A stretch of DNA of 64,000 bases from Acetivibrio cellulolyticus CD2 (GCF_000179595.2 NZ_JH556653.1:2127020-2191019); one strand, 5' to 3'. Counted from the stretch's first letter, positions 55,584-64,000 are shown. Made by a program: numbers and translations. Notes: generated by a model not told the origin, from the letters alone.

Positions 55584-58500
55584 TTACTCTACTGTATACT
55601 CTTGACTAAATGCCTTAGCTTTGTTAGCAGAAGCATCTGTAATATAGTTTACTGCACTCTTAGTTTCAACTTTTACAGTTTTACCAGCTGTCAATGCTTT
55701 AATGAAAGTTAATGTTGCTGTAGTTGAACCTGTTGTACTAACAGCTAACGTGTAATCTGTTCCTGCTACTAATGCTGCTCCATCATAAGTTACAATGATA
55801 TCAGTTGCAGCATAATCATTACTTTTTGCTTTTACATTTTCATCAAATGTTAATGTTATAACTTTACCAGTTGTGCTTACCTTCTTAGCTGCATCAGTAG
55901 TTGGAGCTACAAATGCAGGAGCTATACCATCAACTATATTTGTTGTAAATGCACCTGCTGCCATAGCCTTACCTGTATCTGATTTTACTTTATCAGCAAC
56001 AACAGTTACATTTGTAGGTTTTGAATCTGAAGTAGCAAGTTTTGATACATCTCTCAATGTTGCAAGAATAAGAGTGTGTTCTAACTTATCATCATCATTA
56101 ACTGCATAAGATATTGATTCGATACCGCCAAGACCATATACAGAACCACTTACTGTAAATGAATCTGAAGAAACTGTTGTTACTTTTCCTTTGATATCGA
56201 TCTCTATCTTGTTAAGTTCTTTTGTTGTAACTTTAAACATTTCAGGTGCTGATTCTCCGCTTAGAGCAATTCCTGTAGATAGAGCGTCATACAAATTACC
56301 TGCAGCATCAGCGAATCTTCCAACTGTCAAAGTACCAGTAACTAAAGTCGCTGGAACAGTTTCTGGAACAGTTATCTTAACTTTCTTGTTTGAACCAAAT
56401 ATTTCTATTGTAGCATCATCATGAAGTTTTGCACCATTTAATCTATAGTTGTTCTTATCAAGTATTGAACCTACGCCTTCAACTTTCATATCTTCTGGGA
56501 ACGTTACATAGATATATTCTGGTTCTCCAGCAGGTGTTGAAAGATAAGCTGCTTTAATAGCAGTAGGATCAATAGCAGTTTTATCTGTTACTACAAATTC
56601 TTTTGTAACTGCAACCATCTTATTTTCTGCTAATGATGAATCTTTAATATCTTTAATTTCTAATGTGTAAGTTCCACCTGTGAGAGCTGAAGAAATTGTA
56701 AGTGTAACTTTTTTATCAGCGCTATTGTAAGTTGCATCAAATGTTTTCTCTATTTTCTTTGCGCTTGAATCCTTAATAACGTAGTTTTCTTCAGTTTCAG
56801 CACTTGTTTGATTAAGCGTTTCTGAGTAAGTGATTTCTACCTTATTTTCAGCTGTAGCTTCTACCTTTGTAACAGTTGGAGCTTCTTTGTCAACAGTAAT
56901 AGTTGCTGCCAATTTAGCATCGTCTGCCATCTTGTTGCCCCATGCATCTACAACTTCTACATCTCCAGCTGTTTTTAATACTGTAACAACTACATTACCT
57001 TCTGGTAAATAGTAGTCAGTTAAACCACCTGTTCCATCATTAAAGCTAAGAATAAACTCTTTGTTATCAGTTGTAGTTACACTTACAGGCTTCCAAGCTG
57101 TATAAGTGTGGTAGAAGTAATCAACAGTTAATTTTGCATCATTTCCACTCTTATCTTTTCTAAAAACAGCTTTATCAAATACGATAATTGCTTCTGTCTG
57201 ACTAGCTGATTTTAATGTTGCAACAGGAGCAGTTGTATCTTTAAGATATGCCAATTCAAAAGTATTGGATAATACGTTAAAGTTTGCAAAGTCACTGAAG
57301 TTGCTTACTTTAACTTTATAAGTCCCTTCACCTAATGAACTTACACCAATTTTTACACTAAGAACTCTCTTATTAGCTGAAAGGTCTTTGCTAACAACAC
57401 CATAAATTCCATTATTAACAAGTACTTCTGCTAATGAACCAGAAGCTGAATTAACTTGAACAGGTTCTGAGAAAGTGATATCAAATGTGTTTGGTCCAGT
57501 TAACTTGATGGAAGACGCTACAGGTAATGTAGTATCTTTGATAACATCAATGCTCTTAGTAGCATCTGCAGTTAAACCAACTTCTTTTTTAACTGTAACA
57601 TCTACTTTATCCTGTTGTTTTACAGCATTTGTTAATGTTAAAGCTACTGATTTCTTGTCTTCAGACAATGTAGCTAAATCAACACCTTTGCTAGTTGAAC
57701 CAACTTTAACTGTATAATTTGCTTCTGTTTCAGCTTTATCAGCATCTGCTATTGCTCTTGAGAAAGTAACTATGATTTCTTTTAAGTTGTCTGAACTTAC
57801 ACCTTCAACTCTTAATTCAGCAGGTGCAACTATAACTTTTACTGTAGCTTTAACTGTAGTATCAGCTATAACACCTTCGATTGTCTGTTCACCGTCTTTT
57901 GAAGTATCAACTGTTGGCCAAGTAACACTTACATCTGCTGTAGTATCATCTTCATAAGTTGCTTTAACAGTAGCTGGAAGTGTAGCAGCAGCTCCGATAT
58001 CAACTGTAACATCAGCGATTGCAGCTACAGATTTGATTTCAAGGTATTTAATTTCAGTTTTCTTAAGATCATCTACCTTAACATCTCCGCTTGTTATCAA
58101 TGATTTAATAAGTTTTACGCCATCAGCCTTAAACTTAGCTTCCAATGTTCCGTAAGAAATACCTACTAAATCATCTTTGATTATTCCAGCATCGCTATTG
58201 TATGCTGAAGCTTGAGTAGCTGTTAAACCACCGATTTCGCTCAATTTAGTTGCTGCAGTTTTGTAATCGAAGTCTCCATCGTAACCTAACTGTTGGAGAA
58301 TCAATGAACTATAAGCTTTACCGTTTAATGCAGCTGCAGGTCTGAATGTTGAATCTGCTGCATAACCTTTTACAATGCCTTTTTCAACCGCAAATGCTAC
58401 TTGCCTTTTAGCAAATTCTGCTATTGTTCCAGCATCTTTGAATTTTGCAAGCATTGTATCTGCTTGTTCCATTGAAAGTTTTAATGCTTCGTCTTCCTGG

Positions 58501-58724
58501 CCAAAAATTCTGAGAAGCATAACTACTCCAGTTTGTCTGTCTAGTGATGCTCCTAAATCTGGATTGAACACTTTTTCATCGATTCCTTTGTACAAACCGA
58601 TTGTGTTAAGCTCATTTGCTTCTTTTTCATAGCTGTATGTTGCAGCAAATGTAGGAGCTATAGCCATTGATCCAACCATAGCAACTGATAATACTGCCGC
58701 TAACATCTTTTTGAGATTCTTCAT
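55584..58724 (-). CDS. S-layer protein with SLH domains and Ig-like repeats
   Basis: 1046 residues, secreted. Signal peptide about 1-28 (AAVLSVAMVGSMAIAPTFA), SLH-type repeats (about 30-215) that bind pyruvylated secondary wall polymers, a Big-type domain (about 230-302), then several SbsA-like Ig domains each with a strand such as ITFSEPVQV or ITYSETLNQ. Composition is rich in Ala, Thr, Val, Lys and nearly free of Cys, as for S-layer proteins. AAGGAGG RBS and near-consensus promoter predict high expression. The adjoining glycan genes make glycosylation probable. Whether it is the main S-layer subunit is inference. Confidence 0.85.
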   Translation of the reverse strand: MKNLKKMLAAVLSVAMVGSMAIAPTFAATYSYEKEANELNTIGLYKGIDEKVFNPDLGASLDRQTGVVMLLRIFGQEDEALKLSMEQADTMLAKFKDAGTIAEFAKRQVAFAVEKGIVKGYAADSTFRPAAALNGKAYSSLILQQLGYDGDFDYKTAATKLSEIGGLTATQASAYNSDAGIIKDDLVGISYGTLEAKFKADGVKLIKSLITSGDVKVDDLKKTEIKYLEIKSVAAIADVTVDIGAAATLPATVKATYEDDTTADVSVTWPTVDTSKDGEQTIEGVIADTTVKATVKVIVAPAELRVEGVSSDNLKEIIVTFSRAIADADKAETEANYTVKVGSTSKGVDLATLSEDKKSVALTLTNAVKQQDKVDVTVKKEVGLTADATKSIDVIKDTTLPVASSIKLTGPNTFDITFSEPVQVNSASGSLAEVLVNNGIYGVVSKDLSANKRVLSVKIGVSSLGEGTYKVKVSNFSDFANFNVLSNTFELAYLKDTTAPVATLKSASQTEAIIVFDKAVFRKDKSGNDAKLTVDYFYHTYTAWKPVSVTTTDNKEFILSFNDGTGGLTDYYLPEGNVVVTVLKTAGDVEVVDAWGNKMADDAKLAATITVDKEAPTVTKVEATAENKVEITYSETLNQTSAETEENYVIKDSSAKKIEKTFDATYNSADKKVTLTISSALTGGTYTLEIKDIKDSSLAENKMVAVTKEFVVTDKTAIDPTAIKAAYLSTPAGEPEYIYVTFPEDMKVEGVGSILDKNNYRLNGAKLHDDATIEIFGSNKKVKITVPETVPATLVTGTLTVGRFADAAGNLYDALSTGIALSGESAPEMFKVTTKELNKIEIDIKGKVTTVSSDSFTVSGSVYGLGGIESISYAVNDDDKLEHTLILATLRDVSKLATSDSKPTNVTVVADKVKSDTGKAMAAGAFTTNIVDGIAPAFVAPTTDAAKKVSTTGKVITLTFDENVKAKSNDYAATDIIVTYDGAALVAGTDYTLAVSTTGSTTATLTFIKALTAGKTVKVETKSAVNYITDASANKAKAFSQEYTVE

Positions 58725-58874
58725 ACTCTCAAATCCTCCTTGTATTGTTGTTTTTTGGGGAAGCAGGCTTAAAATATAAAGCCAGGCTACGCCTTATCCC
58801 TATGTGTCTTAACCTGACCTATCTTGCATTTTGCTCAAGACTGGCGCACTTAACCTATCTTGAATTCAAAACTA
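58725..58874 (-). promoter_or_regulatory. Long 5' leader of the S-layer mRNA
   Basis: About 145 bases between the promoter and the ATG, GC-richer than its surroundings. It has two copies of CAAGATAGGT (58815-58824 and 58854-58863) on the minus strand and an AGCCTGG...AGCC(T) pairing option near the RBS AAGGAGG (58735-58741). Such leaders stabilise S-layer transcripts in other Gram-positives; no riboswitch was recognised. Confidence 0.5.
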
Positions 58875-58903
58875 ATTATACCATCGGCATTTTTGTGAGT
58901 CAA
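58875..58903 (-). promoter_or_regulatory. Near-consensus sigma-A promoter of the S-layer gene
   Basis: TTGACT (58898-58903), a 17-base spacer and a perfect TATAAT (58875-58880) on the minus strand. This is the best promoter match in the window. Confidence 0.85.
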
Positions 58904-59080
58904 CATCTAGAATTTAAGTGTAAAGAAATTGTAATAGAATTGAAACAAACTACATTTAAGCAGCTGGGCGTTTTAATAGGGAAATTATATCATATATTTT
59001 TAGGAAATAAAACATTTATTTTATATAAAATTAATATGAATTTTTCATTATAATAACAAAGAAAAGAGTATTAAAATATA
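58904..59080. other. Gap upstream of the S-layer promoter
   Basis: AT-rich without coding frames, repeats or binding sites that I recognise; ends in the terminator at 59081. Confidence 0.4.
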
Positions 59081-59104
59081 AAAAGCCGGTTTTCACCGGC
59101 TTTT
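59081..59104 (-). terminator. Symmetric terminator after the SASP gene
   Basis: Stem AAAAGCCGGT / ACCGGCTTTT with a TTTC loop. Both strands end in a T run. It follows the SASP stop by 19 bases. Confidence 0.88.
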
Positions 59105-59122
59105 GTCACGCTTAAGGCACTA

Positions 59123-59296
59123 CTATCTGTTACTGAGGTTTCTTTCTGCCATTTCGATAGCCTTTTTTACAATATTTCCGCAATCTCTTGAAGAAACAGA
59201 ACCCCAGCCTTCATTCTCAACGATATTGGATACTCCTAACTCTTTTGCTATTTCAGCTTTAAGACTTTCGGACATTATTCCTCCACGTCTACTCAT
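59123..59296 (-). CDS. Alpha/beta-type small acid-soluble spore protein
   Basis: 57 residues, too short for usual ORF cut-offs. It has ESLKAEIAKELGV, a shortened middle, and the DNA-binding NEGWGSVSSRDCGNIVKKAI. SASPs coat spore DNA and guard it against UV and heat. The GPR cleavage context is less standard than in Bacillus. RBS GGAGG is 9 bases from the ATG. Confirms sporulation capacity. Confidence 0.9.
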   Translation of the reverse strand: MSRRGGIMSESLKAEIAKELGVSNIVENEGWGSVSSRDCGNIVKKAIEMAERNLSNR

Positions 59297-59496
59297 AGTT
59301 CATGCCTCCTTTTATATAAGTAGAAACTACTTATATATTTAATTTGCGTACATTCTTATTATTAACAATTTCTCTTATATAATTTAATGAAATTTTTTCA
59401 ATGCATTCTAAAAAATTCTCATCAAACAGTTACCTTTTTAAGCTTATGTTAATATAATACATTAACCGCATTCTATTTAAAGAAAGGTGATAATAT
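59297..59496. promoter_or_regulatory. Divergent spore-gene promoter region with a palindrome
   Basis: Contains a perfect inverted repeat TATATAAGTAG-AAA-CTACTTATATA (59313-59337), just upstream of the SASP RBS. It could be a leader hairpin or operator. Sporulation-sigma promoters are expected here, but I cannot fix their boxes. Confidence 0.4.
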
Positions 59497-59940
59497 ATGC
59501 CCTTTACAGCAAGAGAATTACTGGCAAGGCTAATTAAATGCGAAGCTGGCGGGGAAGGTATGAACGGGATGAAAGCTGTAGCAAATGTTGTCATGAACAG
59601 AGTCCACGCTTCTTATGGTGAATACTTAAGAGTCTGTCAGGGCGACCTTCGGAAGGTTGTATTCCAACCATACCAATTCACCTGTGTTATGGATACAGTA
59701 TATGGAGAAGTAAATCCACAAACTATATGGGCAACACCGCCGGAAGATATTCACTATGAAGTTGCAGACTGGGCATTAGCAGGAAATGAGCTTTCGGGAA
59801 TAGCTGATTGCTTATGGTACTATAACCCATTTAGCCCTAGCTGTAGCGATATATTCCCTTCATCAGGCACAGGAGAGTTTATTACCAGAGTCAATCAACA
59901 CTGTTTTTACAACCCTACGCCGCTATATGCTGAGACTTAA
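59497..59940 (+). CDS. cwlJ: Spore cortex-lytic hydrolase, CwlJ/SleB family
   Basis: 147 residues, hydrolase_2 domain. Active-site Glu16 in IKCEAGGEGMNGMKAVANVV and the later FQPYQFTCVMD segment are typical. No signal peptide, as for CwlJ, which is made in the mother cell and placed on the coat; SleB has one. It breaks the spore cortex during germination. gerQ follows 41 bases downstream, the known partner order. Confidence 0.9.
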   Translation: MPFTARELLARLIKCEAGGEGMNGMKAVANVVMNRVHASYGEYLRVCQGDLRKVVFQPYQFTCVMDTVYGEVNPQTIWATPPEDIHYEVADWALAGNELSGIADCLWYYNPFSPSCSDIFPSSGTGEFITRVNQHCFYNPTPLYAET

Positions 59941-59981
59941 TTAATTCAAAGTAATTTAAATTTAAATCAGGAGGTTTTCTT

Positions 59982-60431
59982 ATGCCAAATTACTTAAACA
60001 AAAATGCAATGATGCCAAAAATGAACCCCTATATGTCCCCATGCCAACATTGTGGGGCTGAAGCTGCTTCACAATTTACTCAAGCACTTCCATCAACACA
60101 GATGCCAACAGGCATTCCTACAGGACCTATGTACAGTAGTCCTATGCCTGTTCAGCAAACTACTCCTATGCCTGTTTCTCCAGTACCAGTTGGTGGCACT
60201 GGTGGAGCTCCGGAAACAGTACAAAATATTCAATATACCCAAGGCTATCTTAAAACTCAGATAGGAAGACATGTTAAAATAGAATTTCTAATTGGAACCA
60301 ATATGCTTCAAGATAGGGAAGGAACACTATTAGAAGTAGGTACTAGTTATGTTATAATCCGAGAAACAGAAACCGATGATCTGCTGTTATGCGATATGTA
60401 TTCAATAAAATTTGTAAGATTCTATTATTAA
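59982..60431 (+). CDS. gerQ: Spore coat protein GerQ
   Basis: 149 residues. A Met/Pro/Thr-rich N-terminal half (about 1-80, repeats of PMPV/SPMP) precedes the GerQ domain (85-149) with TQIGRHVKIEFLIGTNMLQD and a DDLLLCDMYSIKFVRFYY end. GerQ is needed to place CwlJ in the coat and is crosslinked there. RBS CAGGAGG. Operon with cwlJ. Confidence 0.92.
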   Translation: MPNYLNKNAMMPKMNPYMSPCQHCGAEAASQFTQALPSTQMPTGIPTGPMYSSPMPVQQTTPMPVSPVPVGGTGGAPETVQNIQYTQGYLKTQIGRHVKIEFLIGTNMLQDREGTLLEVGTSYVIIRETETDDLLLCDMYSIKFVRFYY

Positions 60432-60471
60432 TATTTTAAACAAAATAGCAGTAGAGTTTGTTTTTGAAACA

Positions 60472-60519
60472 ATATCGCAGCGGAGTTTGTTGCATTAATT
60501 ACATATACCGCTGCGATAT
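60472..60519. terminator. Inverted repeat between gerQ and the CBS gene
   Basis: A 12-base perfect stem ATATCGCAGCGG / CCGCTGCGATAT with a 24-base loop, between converging genes. T runs are weak on both sides, so its terminator role is probable but not strong. Confidence 0.55.
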
Positions 60520-60556
60520 GTTTACCAGTACTTATCTCTTATACTTTACACTGAAA

Positions 60557-60976
60557 CTACTTTGTCTTCTTTGAGATTTCTGTTAAAGCTTGTGATGCTT
60601 CAGTATCAAACCTATAGTCAGTAGCCATATCACCTAATGCCAATATTCCTACCAACTGGTTGTTTTCAATTACCGGAACTCTTCTTATCTGCTGCTGTGC
60701 CATAATTCTTGACACTTCGTCCACATCCATATCAGGTGTAACTGTTGTTACCTGGGAAGTCATAACATCCTGAACTTTTGTATCTTGCGGAATCTTACCA
60801 TGCGCAACATTTCTAACAACTATATCTCTGTCTGTAACAACACCTACTACTTTGTTTTGGTCAAACACCGGTACAGATCCAACATTAAGCTTCTGCATTA
60901 ATTGAGCTGCTTCTACTACTGTATTTGATGGATTAACATACCCAACATTCTTTGTCATCTTTTCTCTTACTTTCAC
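60557..60976 (-). CDS. CBS-domain pair protein
   Basis: 139 residues made of two CBS motifs (about 8-60 and 72-125) with VPVFDQNKVVGVVTDRDIVVRN and RRVPVIENNQLVGILALGDM. CBS pairs bind adenosine nucleotides and regulate partner proteins. The target is not indicated by neighbours. Similar to the stand-alone CBS proteins common in Clostridia and Bacillus. Confidence 0.88.
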   Translation of the reverse strand: MKVREKMTKNVGYVNPSNTVVEAAQLMQKLNVGSVPVFDQNKVVGVVTDRDIVVRNVAHGKIPQDTKVQDVMTSQVTTVTPDMDVDEVSRIMAQQQIRRVPVIENNQLVGILALGDMATDYRFDTEASQALTEISKKTK

Positions 60977-61185
60977 ATAATCATCCCCTTATTTTGAATT
61001 CGATTATATTATCCTCATTTATGTTTTTGATAACCGTTGAATATAATGTTAATAAAATAAACTACGTCCTTCATAGTATAAATTTGTTATTTTAAATTTA
61101 CATTAAACAGTCTAGTATTTATAATTAAGATGATATAATAATAGTAGATATACTTATTTATACAAAATCAAAAGGACTGATTTCT
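60977..61185. other. Divergent gap between the CBS and lipase-like genes
   Basis: About 200 bases, AT-rich, no coding frame. It holds an AAAGGA RBS before 61186. No promoter or operator could be fixed with confidence. Confidence 0.35.
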
Positions 61186-62325
61186 ATGCACCACAAATTG
61201 AAAATAATTCTTTTATCTATATTTTTTACTTTAATTATGTTTTTACTATTTTTTTTCAAGCCGATCTCAAGCTACATTTATTACTCAATATATAATAAAG
61301 ACAACCTTACAATAAACGTTTCAGTTGTTAATGCTCAAATCCACACTATCAGTGCGGAATCGTCCAATCGAGTTTTTTTAAAGGCCAGTGTAAAAAATTC
61401 GGAAGGTTTCCCTATGTCAAATGCTACTTTAAGATTTTTTATTGAAAATGGCACAGGTGAACTTTCTACTCAAAAAGAATCCACCAATTCACTTGGTGAG
61501 TGCATTTTTTCATACACACCACAAAACTACTATGAATTAAAAAGTAAAGAAAACCCTTCTGTTAAAATAACAGCACAGATAAAAAATTCAAATAAGTCAT
61601 CTTCAATAGGATTTAAACTGATATCTACGCCTATAGTCATGATTTACGGTTATCAGGAATCCCCTGAAGTCTACGATAACTTAAGCGAATATCTTACCTC
61701 AAACAAATTCTCCTGCAATACTTTGGAGTATGATTCAAAAGCTGGGGTAATAGCTGGTTCAAAAGTGCTTGGTAAATTTTTAAGTGATAAAAGGCATGAG
61801 TATATTAGCAATGGTATCTTAGTTAATAAATTTACTTTAATTACGCATAGCATGGGGGGCCTTGTGGCAAGATACTATACAACAAGTAAGGAATATCTTA
61901 AAAATGAAGATGTTAATAAAATTATTTTTACGTCAGCTCCTCATAAAGGATCATATATTGCATCTCTTGGGGAAAATTTTTATAATGATCAGTCTATCAA
62001 AGATCTTGCACCGGATAGTAATTTATTTACTAATATTTTTGAAGCCTCAATTAATAAAGGTTTAAATCGATCCATACAAGTTGCAAATATAACAAGTCAG
62101 TATGATGAAGTTGTAACTGAAGAGAGCTCCAACCTTGATGAATGGAAGATAAATACCGAGATATTCAATATAGGGGAAAATAACTTTACAATGGATAGCA
62201 TATTAAGCGGAGATTTATTGAATGCGCCTAATCATAAGGGGATTTTGAACAATATGAGGGTCTTTCAGAGGATAGGCGGGATGTTGAACACCAATTTGGC
62301 CTATCCGTCTGAAAAACAGAATTAA
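61186..62325 (+). CDS. Membrane-anchored lipase-like alpha/beta hydrolase with Ig-like domain
   Basis: 379 residues. An N-terminal membrane helix (about 7-28) acts as signal anchor. A Big_1-like Ig domain (about 40-145; SVKNSEGFPMSNATLRFFIENG) precedes an alpha/beta-hydrolase fold with the nucleophile elbow THSMGGLVARYY (Ser near 222) and a downstream FTSAPHKGS. It is closest in style to PGAP1/LipA-type esterases, acting on lipid or ester bonds at the cell surface. The substrate is unknown. Convergent with the BNR-4 gene; stops are only 8 bases apart. Confidence 0.75.
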   Translation: MHHKLKIILLSIFFTLIMFLLFFFKPISSYIYYSIYNKDNLTINVSVVNAQIHTISAESSNRVFLKASVKNSEGFPMSNATLRFFIENGTGELSTQKESTNSLGECIFSYTPQNYYELKSKENPSVKITAQIKNSNKSSSIGFKLISTPIVMIYGYQESPEVYDNLSEYLTSNKFSCNTLEYDSKAGVIAGSKVLGKFLSDKRHEYISNGILVNKFTLITHSMGGLVARYYTTSKEYLKNEDVNKIIFTSAPHKGSYIASLGENFYNDQSIKDLAPDSNLFTNIFEASINKGLNRSIQVANITSQYDEVVTEESSNLDEWKINTEIFNIGENNFTMDSILSGDLLNAPNHKGILNNMRVFQRIGGMLNTNLAYPSEKQN

Positions 62326-62333
62326 TTTGATTT

Positions 62334-63893
62334 TTATTTTAAATTATAAGTTAATGCATATATGTTTGGTGAACTTTTAACTGGATATAATACAGTCAAC
62401 TTATCTTCATTATAAAGCCTATTCAAATCAATAAGCGGATCTGAAAAGAATCTACCCTGATCAGTTATATCAATCAAAGTCCAGTCAGTCCAATTAGATG
62501 CAGCTGTTGCTGAAGCAATTCTGAGATCAGGTAAAATTGCATAGAGTGTATTACTAGATGAAACTGCAAGCTTGCCACGGAAATTACTTACTACACTATA
62601 GTCCATAGCATTTCTTTTCCATGTTCCGTCTACATCTCTCCAATAGTGGAAGTACTTACTCTTAGTCCTCGCATTGGTAAAATTGGAATCGTCAGAATTC
62701 GAATCGGGCATATGGGAAAGTAATACATGCACTCTCCCCATAGAATCCACTATATGGTGCTCCTGATTTATAAGTCCCCTGTTTTGATTAATAGTCCACA
62801 CTTTGATTCCAGCAGAGTTTTTATTTATAAAGGTAGTTCCGGTTTTCGCCACTTCAGTACCTACATTGTTTTTCCATGTACGCCCGTTATCATCGCTATA
62901 AATATAACACAGATCGTGATTTGTAGTAGCATCCGATGTATCACGCCAGCACCATGTCATATGAAGACGGTTACTCCCTTTGCCATATGACAAACCATGA
63001 GCATAAGCATTTACACTGTCGGATATGCCATCAATATATTTACCAAGGCTGGTCCATTGCTGGGTAGCTCCTGAGTATTCCCACAAATATTGATCGCCGC
63101 TCCCGCTCGTACCGTAGCGGTATTCAAATAGTATATTTCCTTCCGGAGTTGTAATAAACCTTGGATATGTAACAAGGGTAACTTTTGTATTTCCCAAACT
63201 GCTTGTAACCGCGCCAAAGCTTGAAGTATCCCATGAATGATTTGCCGGATCAGCAGCAAGGCCATTTACCGACTTACGGTAGTGCAGATCGTTTCCATGA
63301 TGATCAAAGGAAAGATGTATGGTACCGTCTTTTGGACAAATCCCGATAGAAATTGTGTTGTGTGCATCATCAGAAGTATTTGTATAGTCTGTAAACTCGA
63401 ATTTCTTCCATTCTCCTGAAGGCAGTGCCCTTCTTGCAAAAACAACATGTCTGTTGGTATTCCAGAAGGCTGTGTATTGGTAACCATTATAAGAAATAAT
63501 TCCATCCTGTTGGAATGATTCACCGTTTAAATAACCTCCATAAGATACAACTGTTAACCCTGAGTAAGTCATTAGATTATCTTCCACTTTCCCAAATTCT
63601 TTTACTTCTCCTGTATCCAAAGACTTAATCCCTAGCAAGTGCATTTTCAGGAGTGCTATATCTATCGAATTTACACTGCCATCATAATTAACATCTGCTG
63701 CTTTTAAAGGGTTTCCAGTCAATAAACTCATACCTAACAAATGCTTTCTAAGTAAAGCAAAGTCAATTGAATTTATTGAACCGTTTTCATCCAAATCTCC
63801 ACACTTTACCCCCAATTCGGCAGCTAAAGTAATGCTAACTGCCAAGTTTAGCAATAACATACAAGACAACAAAAAACCTATTATTCTTTTCAT
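62334..63893 (-). CDS. Dockerin-bearing BNR-4 protein (putative polysaccharide lyase or glycosidase)
   Basis: 519 residues, secreted and cellulosomal. Signal peptide 1-25, dockerin about 31-89 with two calcium loops (GDLDENGSINSIDFALLRKH and ADVNYDGSVNSIDIALLKMH), then a seven-bladed-propeller-like BNR-4 region (about 105-519) with the family motif LSFDHHGNDLHYR and the Asp-box-like DDNGRTWKN. BNR-4 proteins include ulvan-type lyases and related rhamnose-glucuronate lyases, so pectin- or ulvan-like substrates are likely. The dockerin shares its NSIDFA specificity residues with the PL11 enzyme at 7334. Exact family number cannot be fixed without a search. Confidence 0.82.
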   Translation of the reverse strand: MKRIIGFLLSCMLLLNLAVSITLAAELGVKCGDLDENGSINSIDFALLRKHLLGMSLLTGNPLKAADVNYDGSVNSIDIALLKMHLLGIKSLDTGEVKEFGKVEDNLMTYSGLTVVSYGGYLNGESFQQDGIISYNGYQYTAFWNTNRHVVFARRALPSGEWKKFEFTDYTNTSDDAHNTISIGICPKDGTIHLSFDHHGNDLHYRKSVNGLAADPANHSWDTSSFGAVTSSLGNTKVTLVTYPRFITTPEGNILFEYRYGTSGSGDQYLWEYSGATQQWTSLGKYIDGISDSVNAYAHGLSYGKGSNRLHMTWCWRDTSDATTNHDLCYIYSDDNGRTWKNNVGTEVAKTGTTFINKNSAGIKVWTINQNRGLINQEHHIVDSMGRVHVLLSHMPDSNSDDSNFTNARTKSKYFHYWRDVDGTWKRNAMDYSVVSNFRGKLAVSSSNTLYAILPDLRIASATAASNWTDWTLIDITDQGRFFSDPLIDLNRLYNEDKLTVLYPVKSSPNIYALTYNLK

Positions 63894-64000
63894 ACCAATT
63901 AAACCCTCCCCTTTATTTTTCCAATGTAGTATTGGGAATTAATTCTTTAAGTCATTAATTTACAATAATTATATACGAATTCTGTAATATTGTTAAGCAG
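63894..64000 (-). promoter_or_regulatory. Upstream region of the BNR-4 gene, cut by window end
   Basis: AT-rich, with an AGGGGAGGG RBS just before the ATG at 63893. No promoter can be assigned with the available sequence. Confidence 0.4.

Overview
The window is AT-rich Firmicute DNA, most likely from an anaerobic, endospore-forming cellulosome producer of class Clostridia. Two secreted polysaccharide-degrading proteins carry duplicated dockerin repeats (7334-9418, 62334-63893). A complete WalR-WalK regulon operon is present. Spore genes are present too: an alpha/beta SASP, a CwlJ-type hydrolase, GerQ and a Spo0E-like phosphatase. The genus cannot be fixed from this sequence alone.

Layout. 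1-9.4 kb: two tandem, nearly identical M6 metalloprotease genes (the first runs off the left edge) and a dockerin-bearing rhamnogalacturonan lyase. 9.7-13.7 kb: an RDD membrane protein, tRNA-Ser(GGA), a DUF4163/DUF3298 lipoprotein and a LacI-type regulator. 13.8-17.4 kb: a compact five-gene minus-strand operon made of a radical SAM protein resembling archaeal tetraether lipid synthase (Tes), an ICMT-like membrane methyltransferase, a DUF4395 protein, an atypical Lgt homologue and a small membrane protein. This is the best candidate here for an undescribed lipid-modifying system. Its lead gene appears to carry a one-base homopolymer shift near the start. 17.6-26 kb: walR-walK-(unknown secreted protein)-walH-walI-murA-walJ-rlmH, with a WalR-type box upstream of the unknown gene.

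26.3-58.7 kb is a surface-glycan locus next to an S-layer gene. It encodes a PglF-like dehydratase, PglE-like aminotransferase, PglD-like acetyltransferase and PglC-like phosphoglycosyl transferase, which together would make and load a bacillosamine-type sugar. It also has all four GDP-D-glycero-D-manno-heptose genes (gmhA, hddA, gmhB, hddC), a UDP-sugar dehydrogenase, RmlB, at least six glycosyltransferases, a Wzx flippase, a polymerase-like protein, an O-antigen-ligase/TPR protein, a Wzz-like co-polymerase and a winged-helix regulator. The last gene is a 1046-residue SLH/Ig-like S-layer protein with a near-consensus promoter. The set reads as an S-layer or secondary cell-wall glycan pathway. 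Two decayed gene fragments (a walR copy at 37.5 kb and a glycosyltransferase remnant at 28.6 kb) show that the locus has been rearranged.

59-64 kb: spore genes (SASP, cwlJ-gerQ), a CBS-domain protein, an anchored lipase-like hydrolase and a second cellulosomal enzyme with a BNR-4 catalytic region. No CRISPR array, insertion sequence or prophage was seen.
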